Shown piece by piece: positions 27,138 through 35,081 of a DNA stretch of 64,000 nt (positions are counted from its first letter, which is position 1; each line of letters opens with the position of its first letter). The translations under genes were made by a program, and so were the position numbers. Source of the stretch: Umezawaea tangerina (GTDB taxonomy: Bacteria > Actinomycetota > Actinomycetes > Mycobacteriales > Pseudonocardiaceae); assembly GCF_003002815.1 (NCBI RefSeq), contig NZ_PVTF01000002.1, positions 558,001 through 622,000 on the forward strand, written 5' to 3'. Below the pieces are notes generated by a model, which saw nothing but the letters and a program-made list of their open reading frames with translations, did no database searches and had not been told where the DNA came from.

Positions 27138-27640
27138 CGGCGCGGCTTGGCGGACCGGTACTCGCGCACCACCACCACGATTACCGCGATGTCGAGCGCG
27201 GCCAGGAACGGCAGCACCAGCGAGCCCGTGCGCACCGCCCGGTACAGCTCGTAGACCACGAACAGCCCCAGCACCACCACGGCGATCGGGTAGGCGGGCA
27301 GCCACTTGCGCAGCAGCGCAGCGACGAGCCCGAGCTTCACGATCCCGTGCAGGGCGAGGTAGACGACCGCGAACGTCGGCCGCCCCGAGGTGAACTCGTC
27401 GGCCGCGGTCGACAGGTGCCGGGCCAGCGTCCCGTCGGGCGGGCCGAGCAGGTCGTGGGCGAGGATGTCGGCGACCAGCCGGTGCACGGCGGCACCGGGC
27501 ACCAGGAGCAGGAACACCGCCCCCAACAGCTCGGCGGCGCCGTCGACGCCCTTGACGAGCATCGCCGTCCGGAACAGCGCCTCGGTGCGGCGCGAACCAC
27601 CGGTGGGCGCTCCGACCGGCTCTCCCGCCGCTGTCCCCAT
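27134..27640 (-). CDS. DUF2127-family membrane protein
   Basis: A 168-residue membrane protein with about four helices: ELLGAVFLLLVPG, FAVVYLALHGIVKLGLVAALL, YPIAVVVLGLFVVYELYRAV and ALDIAVIVVVVREYR. The VYLALHGIVK and YELYR signatures fit DUF2127. ATG 27640 is chosen as start over an in-frame upstream ATG lacking an RBS. It is translationally coupled to the transporter. The role is unknown. Confidence 0.75.
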   Translation of the reverse strand: MGTAAGEPVGAPTGGSRRTEALFRTAMLVKGVDGAAELLGAVFLLLVPGAAVHRLVADILAHDLLGPPDGTLARHLSTAADEFTSGRPTFAVVYLALHGIVKLGLVAALLRKWLPAYPIAVVVLGLFVVYELYRAVRTGSLVLPFLAALDIAVIVVVVREYRSAKPRR

Positions 27641-27990
27641 GACCGCACCCGCACCTTCCCGCGTCGCACCCGCCAAGTGGCAGGCTACGACCCGATGCCG
27701 ATCATCGCTCGGCACGCGGTCGCCTCACGCCGGGCCACCTGGCTGACCTCGACGTCGGCCGGCCCGTGCGTGCGAGGTGGTCGACACCACCGGCCCGGTG
27801 GACCTGGCGCGTTTCCGGTTCGCCTGCCCGCCGGTTCCGTTCACCACCAAGAGCCCCAACGGCACCGCGATCGGAAACCGGCGGCGGAAAACCATCCGGA
27901 TGACCCTTGACCGGGTGATCGATGTTGAGGTCCGATGATTCTCCGCCGTCTTCTGATTGTTGTTGTTCGATCCCGAAGGATTGGGGCTGC
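27641..27990. other. 350-bp gap with a possible short ORF upstream of the alpha-galactosidase
   Basis: The gap holds a plus-strand short frame from GTG 27777 to TGA 27938 (53 residues, with VVDTTGPVDLARFRFACPPV and TTKSPNGTAIGN). The composition is protein-like, but no RBS or family is evident, so it may be a remnant of a larger gene. The last 60 bp turn A/T-rich and probably hold the alpha-galactosidase promoter. No CebR-like box was found here. Confidence 0.35.
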
Positions 27991-29649
27991 ATGAACCACG
28001 CAACGAAGCGTCGTACAGCGCTCGGCTCGGCCGTACTCGCCCTGCTCACCACGATGACCTGGTCCGTCGCGACAGCCCCTCCCGCGGCGGCACTGGACAA
28101 CGGCCTCGCGCAGACACCCGCGATGGGCTTCAACAACTGGAACTCCACCCACTGCCGCGCCGAGTTCAACGACCAGATGGTGCGCGGCATCGCCGACATC
28201 TTCGTGTCCCGCGGCCTGAAGGACGCCGGGTACAGCTACGTCAACATCGACGACTGCTGGGCCGAGTCGAGCCGGGACTCGAGCGGCAACCTGGTGCCGA
28301 ACCGGACCAGGTTCCCCAACGGGATCAAAGCGGTCGCGGACTACGTGCACGGCAAGGGGCTGAAGTTCGGGCTGTACACCAGCGCGGGCACGGCGACGTG
28401 CGACTCGCAGGGGTTCCCCGGCGGCATCGGGCACGAGCAGCAGGACGCGAACCTGTTCGCCTCCTGGGGCGTGGACTACCTGAAGTACGACAACTGCGGC
28501 GACCACCTCGGGCAGAGCGCGCAGCAGCGGTACACGGCCATGCGCGACGCCCTGCGCAACACCGGCAGGCCCATCCTGTTCTCGATCTGCGAGTGGGGGC
28601 AGAACGCGCCGTGGGACTGGGCGCAGACCGTGGGCAACAGCTGGCGCACCACGGGTGACATCGAGGACAACTACGGCAGCATGCTCGGCATCTTCAAGTC
28701 CAACGCGGCTCGGTCGACGGACTCCCAGCGCGGGGCGTGGAACGACCCGGACATGCTGGAGGTCGGCAACGGCGGCATGACCGACACCGAGTACCGCAGC
28801 CACTTCACCCTGTGGTCGATGATGAACGCGCCGCTGCTGATCGGCTCCGACCTGCGCACCGCCAGCGCGGCGACGTACTCGATCCTCACCAACCGCGACG
28901 TGATCGCCCTGGACCAGGACTCCCTCGGCGTGCAGGCCGCGGAGATCAGCAACGCCAACGGGTTGCACGTGCTGGTGAAGCCGCTGGACAACGGCGACGC
29001 GGCGGTGGCGCTGTTCAACGAGACCGGCTCGACGGCGACCATCGGCACGACCACCACCGCGGCCGGGCTCGGCAACGCCACGTCCTACCGGCTGACGGAC
29101 CTCTGGTCCAAGGCGGTCACCACGACGTCCGGCTCGATCAGCGCGTCGGTCCCGGCGCACGCCACCGTGGTCTACCGGGTCGCCAGGACCGGCACGTTCA
29201 CTGCTCCCCCAGCGGGCACCACGCAGGTGTCGGCGCTCAAGGCGAGCATGGCCTCGGGCGCGTGGGGGCCGGTGGAGATCGACCGCAGCAACGGCGAGGC
29301 GGCGGGTGGTGACGGCCGCACGCTCACGATCGGCGGCACGACCTACGCGCGCGGCATCGGCACGCACGCCCGCAGCGAGGTGCGCTACTACCTCGCGGGC
29401 AGGTGCACGAGCTTCCAGGCGTGGGTCGGCGTCGACGACGAGGTCGGCGACAGCGGCAGCGCGTCGATGGAGGTGTGGGCGAGCAGCGGCCAGCTCGCCG
29501 CCACGACCGTGCGCGGGACGGACGGGCCCAAGCGGATCTCGGTCAACGTGACCGGCCAGGAGTACGTGAAGCTGGCCGCGCTGCCCACGACGGACGGCGC
29601 CAGGTACGACCACGTGGACTGGGCCGACGCCACGGTCACCTGCGGCTGA
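27991..29649 (+). CDS. secreted GH27 alpha-galactosidase with C-terminal NPCBM domain
   Basis: A 552-residue enzyme with a Sec signal (MNHATKRRTALGSAVLALLT... ending near PPAAA at residue 34). The GH27 barrel shows TPAMGFNNWN, YVNIDDCW, KYDNC with nucleophile D167, and WRTTGDIED with the acid/base D223. A beta-sandwich follows to about 400, then an NPCBM-type domain (about 405-552; WGPVEIDRSNGEA, GIGTHARSE, WVGVDDEVG). It releases alpha-galactose from galactomannan or raffinose-like sugars. It stands alone, followed by a hairpin terminator. Confidence 0.95.
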   Translation: MNHATKRRTALGSAVLALLTTMTWSVATAPPAAALDNGLAQTPAMGFNNWNSTHCRAEFNDQMVRGIADIFVSRGLKDAGYSYVNIDDCWAESSRDSSGNLVPNRTRFPNGIKAVADYVHGKGLKFGLYTSAGTATCDSQGFPGGIGHEQQDANLFASWGVDYLKYDNCGDHLGQSAQQRYTAMRDALRNTGRPILFSICEWGQNAPWDWAQTVGNSWRTTGDIEDNYGSMLGIFKSNAARSTDSQRGAWNDPDMLEVGNGGMTDTEYRSHFTLWSMMNAPLLIGSDLRTASAATYSILTNRDVIALDQDSLGVQAAEISNANGLHVLVKPLDNGDAAVALFNETGSTATIGTTTTAAGLGNATSYRLTDLWSKAVTTTSGSISASVPAHATVVYRVARTGTFTAPPAGTTQVSALKASMASGAWGPVEIDRSNGEAAGGDGRTLTIGGTTYARGIGTHARSEVRYYLAGRCTSFQAWVGVDDEVGDSGSASMEVWASSGQLAATTVRGTDGPKRISVNVTGQEYVKLAALPTTDGARYDHVDWADATVTCG

Positions 29650-29661
29650 TCCCGAGCCTGC

Positions 29662-29703
29662 TCGGCAGGGCGGTCGTCCGACAGGGCGGCCGCCCTTTGC
29701 CGA
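29662..29703. terminator. hairpin downstream of the alpha-galactosidase gene
   Basis: TCGGCAGGGCGG (29662-29673) pairs with CCGCCCTTTGCCGA (29690-29703), with a bulge, 13 bp past the stop codon. It is rich in CCGCCCTTT at the 3' arm. Confidence 0.65.
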
Positions 29704-29760
29704 ACCGGCAAGCTTCCGTGCCAAAACCGGGTCGACTGCCGCACGATGGTCCCGGAGGTG

Positions 29761-29880
29761 ATGACCATGGCACCGGAACCGCCCGTGACCACGACGGACG
29801 TCCCGTTCTCCGCCTCGATCGAGGCCCGCGTGTGCGAGATCGTGCTCGGCGACCGACGGCACGGCCTGCGCCCGGACTGA
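29761..29880 (+). CDS. possible 37-39 residue ORF flanked by hairpins
   Basis: GGAGGTG lies at 29754-29760. ATG 29767 is at the best distance (6-7 bp); ATG 29761 directly abuts it. The product is MAPEPPVTTTDVPFSASIEA then RVCEIVLGDRRHGLRPD. No family recognised. A 17-bp perfect hairpin begins 4 bp after the stop codon. That arrangement (own RBS, own strong terminator) favours a real small gene, perhaps a small peptide. Its size and lack of homologues known to me keep confidence low. Confidence 0.4.
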   Translation: MTMAPEPPVTTTDVPFSASIEARVCEIVLGDRRHGLRPD

Positions 29881-29883
29881 CGG

Positions 29884-29924
29884 ACGCGCCACCGCGCACC
29901 GCCTGGTGGTGCGCGGTGGCGCGT
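29884..29924. terminator. strong hairpin after the small ORF
   Basis: Perfect 17-bp stem, left arm ACGCGCCACCGCGCACC, loop GCCTGGT, right arm GGTGCGCGGTGGCGCGT. Confidence 0.8.
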
Positions 29925-29957
29925 TCGGAAGCTCTTGCCCGACAACGCGAACACCGC

Positions 29958-29988
29958 GCGCGGCGGCCCTAGACCTGGGCCGCCGCGC
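29958..29988. terminator. hairpin terminator of the P450 gene
   Basis: Perfect 12-bp stem GCGCGGCGGCCC / GGGCCGCCGCGC with loop TAGACCT, 18-48 bp past the P450 stop on the minus strand. Confidence 0.7.
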
Positions 29989-30005
29989 AGGTCTCGTGCC
30001 GCGGG

Positions 30006-31427
30006 CTAGCGACGCGCGGACAACCGGACCCGCAGGTTCACCGGGAAGGCGGTGAACGACGCCCGCTCCCCCACCGGCCCCGCGGAGTGGTCGGGCTCGA
30101 GGTCGAAGCCCCGGCAGGCGGTGGCGACGACGATGGTCGCCTCCACGACGGCGAGGTTGCGGCCGGGGCAGAACCGCGGGCCGCCCCCGAACGGCGCGAA
30201 CGGCAAGGACTCCGGCGGCAGCGCGCCCTCCAGCCACCGCTCGGGGCGGAACGCCTCCGGGTCGGGGAAGCGGACGGTGTCCCGCCGGGCCCCGTAGGCG
30301 TGCAGCGAGAAGATCGGGGTGCCCTTCTCGACGAGCAGCGGACCCTGCTCCGTCTCGAAGGTCACGTCGTGCAGCGGCTGGGTGGCGATGTAGGGGGCGA
30401 CCGGTCGCAGCCGCTGCGCCTCGGTGACGACCGCCTCGGCGTACTTCATCCTGCCGACGGCGGCGGGATCGGGTGGGAAGGCGTGCTCCCCCAGCACCTC
30501 GTCGGCCTCGGCGCGGACCCGGCGCTGCGCCTCCGGGTGCCCGGCCAGGTAGTGCACCGCCCAGGCCGCGGTCGACGACGTGGTGTCCTCGCCCGCGAGG
30601 AGCATCGTCAGCACGTTGCCGAAGACCTCGTCGTGGGTGATCGGCGACTCGCCCTCCAGCGGCGCGACCAGGGCCTCCAGGAAGTTCGCGGGCTCGCCGC
30701 CGCCCTCCATCCTGCGGGCGGCCTCGGCGAACCTGTCCCGGACGAGCGCGTCGATCTCGCGGACCGTGGCGTCGAGCCTGCGGTCGCGCGGCAGCCTGAC
30801 CCGCCGCCTGTACGGCACGGGCGCGTTGATCCGGCGGCCGATCTCGGGGAACAGCAGCGGCAGCCTGCGGTGCAGCCCGTCGCCGGTCTGCTCCAGCGAG
30901 TTGAGGTCGTGCCCCATCGCCAGACCCGAGGTCACGTCGAGGGTGTAGCGCATCAGGTCGTCCAGGACGTCGACCGCGCGCCCGGACTCGGCGGCCGCGT
31001 CCCACCGCCGCTTGAGCCGGTCGGTCACCAGCGTGATGGTGGAGAAGTACTGCCGCAGGTACGCCATGTTCAGCGCCTGCGTCGCCATCTTGCGCAGCCT
31101 GCGCCACTCGTCGCCCTCGGCGGTGAACACGCCGTGCCCGCCGAGCTCGTCGATCACCCCGGACACGTGCGCGCTGCGCTGGAAGTCGTCCGGCCGCTGC
31201 CGGTGGATGCGGGCGATGACCGCCGGGTCGGCGGTCACCACCGCGGGCGTGCGGCCCATGCTCATCCGGAAGGTGGGCCCGAAGCGGTCGCACCACTCCT
31301 CCAGCGTCCGGTGCGGCCTGCCACCCCGGACGAGCGCGGGCAGGTTGCCCACCACGGGCAGGCCCCGCGGTCCGGACAGGTCTTCCACCGTTCGTGCCAC
31401 GGCGCCGCTGGTCACCACTTCGGCCAT
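30006..31427 (-). CDS. cytochrome P450
   Basis: A 473-residue P450 of the longer, class II-like soluble type. LAGEDTTSSTAAWAVHYL is the I-helix O2 motif, EAQRLRP the ExxR, and FGGGPRFCPGRNLA the heme-Cys loop. The N-terminus has GPRGLPVVGNLPAL, the proline-rich hinge, but no membrane anchor. ATG 31427 begins the clear coding signal. It is 58 bp downstream of the dehydroshikimate dehydratase gene on the same strand, so may be cotranscribed with the shikimate locus; its substrate and redox partner are unknown. A terminator follows it. Confidence 0.93.
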   Translation of the reverse strand: MAEVVTSGAVARTVEDLSGPRGLPVVGNLPALVRGGRPHRTLEEWCDRFGPTFRMSMGRTPAVVTADPAVIARIHRQRPDDFQRSAHVSGVIDELGGHGVFTAEGDEWRRLRKMATQALNMAYLRQYFSTITLVTDRLKRRWDAAAESGRAVDVLDDLMRYTLDVTSGLAMGHDLNSLEQTGDGLHRRLPLLFPEIGRRINAPVPYRRRVRLPRDRRLDATVREIDALVRDRFAEAARRMEGGGEPANFLEALVAPLEGESPITHDEVFGNVLTMLLAGEDTTSSTAAWAVHYLAGHPEAQRRVRAEADEVLGEHAFPPDPAAVGRMKYAEAVVTEAQRLRPVAPYIATQPLHDVTFETEQGPLLVEKGTPIFSLHAYGARRDTVRFPDPEAFRPERWLEGALPPESLPFAPFGGGPRFCPGRNLAVVEATIVVATACRGFDLEPDHSAGPVGERASFTAFPVNLRVRLSARR

Positions 31428-31485
31428 CGCCCGAACGTACCAGCGGCTCGGCGGCGGAACGCGGCGAAGGACCGCCACCCTGCGG

Positions 31486-33261
31486 CTACCGCCCGGCCAG
31501 CCGCCGACCCCGGTGCGCGGCCATCGTGACGGGCGCGTTGACGGCGCCGTAGCCCGCGTACCCGCCGACCCGCTGCACCACCTCGAAGAACACCCGGTCG
31601 CCGAGCACCTCGGTGAAGAAGTGCAGGAACTCGCCGTGCTCGTCGCGGTCGTAGAGCACCGACAGCTCCCGCAGGTCGGCGAGCAGCTCCGGGGGTAGGG
31701 CGAGGCGGGCGTCGAGGTCGTCGTAGTAGTTGGCCGGGATGTCCAGCAGGGGCGCGCCCAGCTCGCGCATCCGCCTGGCGCTGGCCAGGGCGTCCGCGCT
31801 GCGGAAGGCGACGTGCTGCGGCTCGCGCACGTCCGGCCCCCAGGTCCCGCGCCGCACGAGCGCCGAGTCCAGTGCGATCCGGACGTGCCGCGCGCGGTCC
31901 ACGACCGGGCGGCTGCGCACCAGGCCGAACGGCGCGGCGAACTCCGCGACGTCGTCGGGTTCGAGCCCCAGCACGGCGCGGTAGAACAGGGCCGCCTGGT
32001 CGAAGCGGTCGAACGGCTCGGTGAGGCCGACGTGGTCGGTGTCCAGGAGCCCGGCTCCGGAGTCCTCGCCCACCTCCTCGGCGGTGAAGTCGGCGAGCCA
32101 GCCGAGGTCGTCGCGGCAGAAGATCACCGAGGTGCCGTCCGGCGCGGCGACCGCGGCCGACCCGACCGGCGCGGCGAGGAACGCCTCCGCGCGCTCGGCG
32201 GATCCGGCGGGGTCCGCGCCCGCCACGGCGACCGCGCTGACCGCCACCCTGCCGCCGCCGGAGGGGTCGCGGTGGTTCAGCACGATCCGCGCCTCGCCCT
32301 GCCGCCACAGCCGCACTGGCTTGGTCCGGTGCCGACCGGAGGGCGCGAACCCCAGCCCGGTGAGCGCGGCCTCCACCCGCGGCGCCGTGACGTCGTCCAC
32401 GTCGAGCTCGGTGAAAGCGTGGCCCGCCAACGGGAGCGCGGTGTCCGGCGCCTCCTGGAGCAGCAGCAGCGACCGCATCGCGTCGACCGCCGCCGCGCGC
32501 GGCTCGGACTGCCGGAAGACGTCGTTGAACACCTCCAGCGACAACGGGCCCGAGTAGCCGGTGGCGAGCACGTGGCCGACGAAACCCCTGAGGTCGAACG
32601 CGCCCTGGCCGGGGAACAGCCGGTGGTGGCGGCTCCACTGGAGCACGTCCATCCGCAGCCTCGGCGCGTCGGCCAGCTGCAGGAAGAACACCTTCTCGCC
32701 AGGGATCGTCCGGATCGCGACCGGGTCGACGTCCCTGGACAGCACGTGGAAGCTGTCCAGGCACACGCCGAGCGCGGGGTGGTCGGCGGCGCGCACGATC
32801 CGCCACGACCGGTCGTAGGTGTTGACGAACCGGCCCCACGCCAGGGCTTCGTAGGCCACCCGGATGCCGTGTTCGGCGGCCCGTGCGGCCAGCGCGTGCA
32901 GCTGCTCGGCGGCCAGCTCGTCGTCGTCCACGGTGTCCGGCGACACCGAGGAGCAGACCAGGACGGTGTCGGCCCCGAGGCGGCGCATCACGTCGAACTT
33001 CAGCTCGGCCCGCCTCAGGTTGCGCGCGAGCACGTCCGGCGGCACCGCCTCGAAGTCGCGGAACGGCTGGTAGAGGTCGATCGTCAGGCCGAGGTCCGCG
33101 CACGCCCCGCGCACCCGCTCCGGTGACCACGGCGAGGCGACCAGGTCGTTCTCGAAGAGCTCCACGCCGTCGAACCCGGCGGCCGCGGCGGCGGCGAGCT
33201 TGTCCTCCAGCGTGCCGGACAGGCACACGGTCGCGATCCCGAGGCGGCGGTCAGCGGACAT
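31486..33261 (-). CDS. quiC: 3-dehydroshikimate dehydratase fused to an HPPD-like domain (QuiC type)
   Basis: A 591-residue two-domain enzyme. The N-terminal TIM barrel (1-270) carries E138, D169 (CLDSFH), Q195 (FFLQLAD) and E243 (SLEVFND), the metal-ligand set of dehydroshikimate dehydratases. The C-terminal half (275-591) is a VOC fold like 4-hydroxyphenylpyruvate dioxygenase, with H410 (DHVG), H483 (QHVAF) and E560 (FFEVVQR). Such QuiC1 fusions convert 3-dehydroshikimate to protocatechuate; the HPPD half's activity is less sure. It overlaps the shikimate dehydrogenase gene by 11 bp. Start ATG 33261 lies in that overlap. Confidence 0.93.
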   Translation of the reverse strand: MSADRRLGIATVCLSGTLEDKLAAAAAAGFDGVELFENDLVASPWSPERVRGACADLGLTIDLYQPFRDFEAVPPDVLARNLRRAELKFDVMRRLGADTVLVCSSVSPDTVDDDELAAEQLHALAARAAEHGIRVAYEALAWGRFVNTYDRSWRIVRAADHPALGVCLDSFHVLSRDVDPVAIRTIPGEKVFFLQLADAPRLRMDVLQWSRHHRLFPGQGAFDLRGFVGHVLATGYSGPLSLEVFNDVFRQSEPRAAAVDAMRSLLLLQEAPDTALPLAGHAFTELDVDDVTAPRVEAALTGLGFAPSGRHRTKPVRLWRQGEARIVLNHRDPSGGGRVAVSAVAVAGADPAGSAERAEAFLAAPVGSAAVAAPDGTSVIFCRDDLGWLADFTAEEVGEDSGAGLLDTDHVGLTEPFDRFDQAALFYRAVLGLEPDDVAEFAAPFGLVRSRPVVDRARHVRIALDSALVRRGTWGPDVREPQHVAFRSADALASARRMRELGAPLLDIPANYYDDLDARLALPPELLADLRELSVLYDRDEHGEFLHFFTEVLGDRVFFEVVQRVGGYAGYGAVNAPVTMAAHRGRRLAGR

Positions 33262-34183
33262 CGGACTCCTGCCCCGGATCCCTCGCGAGGACGTCGAAGT
33301 GGCGCAGCATCCGGCCGGTGTCGGGCTCGGTGCCGGTGAACAGGCGGAACGCCTCGGCGGCCTGGAACACGGCCATCCGGCCGCCGTCGAGCACCCGGCA
33401 GCCCGCGGCCGCCGCGGTGGTGACCAGCTCGGTGTCGAGCGGCCGGTAGACGACGTCGGCGACCCAGAGGTCGGGCCGCAGCAGGTCCGCGGGCAGCGGG
33501 AGGCCGGGGTGCGCGGCCATCCCGGTCGGGGTGGCGTGCACGAGGCCGTCGGCGGCGTGCACCGCCCGCGCGAGCTGGTCGTCCCCGTGCCCGGCGGTGG
33601 CGCGACCGCCGCCGAACCGGGCGGCCAGCGACGCCTCCAGGTCCTCGCCGCGGTGCCGGTCCAGGTCGAAGATCCGCACGGTCCCGGCGCCCTGGGTGAG
33701 CAGCCCGTGCGCGACCGCCGCGCCGGCACCACCGGCGCCCAGCAGGACGACCGAGTCCAGGCGCACGCCCGGCATCCCCTCGGCGAGGCCGCGGGTGAAC
33801 CCGGACCAGTCGGTGTTGTGGCCGACGGCCCTGCCGTCGGTGAACACCACGGTGTTGACCGCCCCGAGCGCCTCGGCGTCCGCGGACAGCCCGTCCAGGT
33901 GCGCCAGCACCTCCTGCTTGCACGGGTGGGTGATGTTCAGGCCGCGGTACCCGGCGTCGCGCGTGACGGCCACGACGTCGCCGACGGCCTCGGGCGGCAG
34001 GCCCCACTCGTCGAGGTCGATCCGGCGGTACCGGTAGGGCAGGCCCGCGCGTTCGGCCTCGCGCTCGTGCAGCGCCGGGCTCAGCGACGGTCCGATGCCC
34101 GACCCGACCAGCGCGACCAGCAGTGCGCCGCGCGACCGGCCCGCGTGCTCGCGGACCGCGTCGGGGAACGGGGTGTGGGCCAC
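33251..34183 (-). CDS. shikimate/quinate dehydrogenase (catabolic type)
   Basis: A 310-residue AroE-family protein. GIGPSLSPALHERE gives the S-x-S substrate motif, NITHPCKQEV the catalytic Lys, HNTDWSGF the Asp, and LLGAGGAGAAVAHGL the nucleotide loop. The NITHPCKQ form is typical of NAD-linked quinate/shikimate dehydrogenases of the QsuD kind rather than biosynthetic AroE. It turns shikimate or quinate into the dehydro acid, which QuiC then dehydrates. Gene order (dehydrogenase, dehydratase) and an 11-bp overlap support this. Divergent TetR gene upstream. Confidence 0.92.
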   Translation of the reverse strand: MAHTPFPDAVREHAGRSRGALLVALVGSGIGPSLSPALHEREAERAGLPYRYRRIDLDEWGLPPEAVGDVVAVTRDAGYRGLNITHPCKQEVLAHLDGLSADAEALGAVNTVVFTDGRAVGHNTDWSGFTRGLAEGMPGVRLDSVVLLGAGGAGAAVAHGLLTQGAGTVRIFDLDRHRGEDLEASLAARFGGGRATAGHGDDQLARAVHAADGLVHATPTGMAAHPGLPLPADLLRPDLWVADVVYRPLDTELVTTAAAAGCRVLDGGRMAVFQAAEAFRLFTGTEPDTGRMLRHFDVLARDPGQESDVR

Positions 34184-34201
34184 GGATCGCCTCCCGACCT
34201 A

Positions 34202-34221
34202 ATGTACGAACTGGTGAGTTA
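34202..34221. promoter_or_regulatory. candidate TetR operator, site A
   Basis: Read on the minus strand: TAACTCACCAGTTCGTACAT. AACT and AGTT form an inverted pair. It matches site B (35004-35023) at 15 of 20 positions. It lies in the gap between the shikimate dehydrogenase and the divergent TetR gene, 18-38 bp upstream of the former. Confidence 0.6.
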
Positions 34222-34298
34222 GTTGTACCCCACGACGGGCGACCTGCGGAAGGGGCCGCCTAGAGTGGGGTCACCACCCGCGGTGAGGAAGGAAGTCC

Positions 34299-34961
34299 GT
34301 GACCGCACTGCCGTCCGAGGAGGCGTCGACCGCCTCAGTCGACCGCTCGCGGGACGCCGAGCGCACCAGGGCCGAGATCCTCGCCGTGTCCGCGCGGGAG
34401 TTCGCCGACAAGGGTTACGACGGCGCGCGGGTGGACGAGATCGCCGCGAAGACTCGCACGACCAAGCGGATGATCTACTACTACTTCGGCGGCAAGGAGC
34501 AGCTGTTCGTCGAGGTCCTCGAACGGGCCTACGCGGTCATCCGGGCCATCGAGCGGGAGCTCGACGTCGAGCACCTGGACCCGATCGACGCGCTGCGCCA
34601 GCTCGCCGAGCTCACCTTCGACCACCACGAGTCGCACCCGGACTTCGTGCGGCTGGTCAGCATCGAGAACATCCACCGCGCCGAGCACATCGCGCGGTCG
34701 ACCGAGCTGGCCGGGCTGGCCAACCCCGCGCTGGACGTGCTCACCCGCATCCTCGACCGGGGCCGCGCGGCCGGGTACTTCCGCGACGACGTCGACGCGC
34801 TGGACGTGCACATGGCGATCAGCTCGTTCTGCGTGTTCCGCATCGCCAACCGGCACACGTTCCACGCGATCTTCGGCCGGGACATGCTGGACCCCGCCCG
34901 CCGCGAGCACCACCGGCGGATGGTCGGCGACCTGCTCGTGAGCTACCTGACCACCCGCTGA
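34299..34961 (+). CDS. TetR-family regulator of the shikimate/quinate locus
   Basis: A 220-residue TetR protein. The HTH lies at about 25-70 (AREFADKGYDGARVDEIA, TTKRMIYYYFGGKEQLF). The C-terminal ligand domain has DFVRLVSIENIHRAEH, close to catabolic TetR proteins such as those near protocatechuate genes. GTG start with AGGAAG 6 bp upstream. It is divergent from the dehydrogenase and 120 bp upstream of the transporter, and the two gaps hold matching candidate operators. Confidence 0.9.
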   Translation: MTALPSEEASTASVDRSRDAERTRAEILAVSAREFADKGYDGARVDEIAAKTRTTKRMIYYYFGGKEQLFVEVLERAYAVIRAIERELDVEHLDPIDALRQLAELTFDHHESHPDFVRLVSIENIHRAEHIARSTELAGLANPALDVLTRILDRGRAAGYFRDDVDALDVHMAISSFCVFRIANRHTFHAIFGRDMLDPARREHHRRMVGDLLVSYLTTR

Positions 34962-35003
34962 GCCCTTGACACGACCGTGTCGAGTCCTCACCATCTGCGC
35001 TAT

Positions 35004-35023
35004 TAACTATCTAGTACGTACGT
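35004..35023. promoter_or_regulatory. candidate TetR operator, site B
   Basis: TAACTATCTAGTACGTACGT, 59 bp before the transporter start codon, in an A/T-rich stretch. It matches site A at 15 of 20 positions and contains the palindrome TACGTACGTA in its 3' part. Confidence 0.6.
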
Positions 35024-35081
35024 AGCCGGTCATCACCCGAATCCCTGTTCATGCAACGGAGCACCAGCAGAGGAGCCCTTC

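Noticed and set aside
31486-33732. Dehydratase read as a 748-residue protein
   Set aside because: The extra part is antisense to shikimate dehydrogenase. MSADRRLG at 33261 is the natural N-terminus of the barrel.
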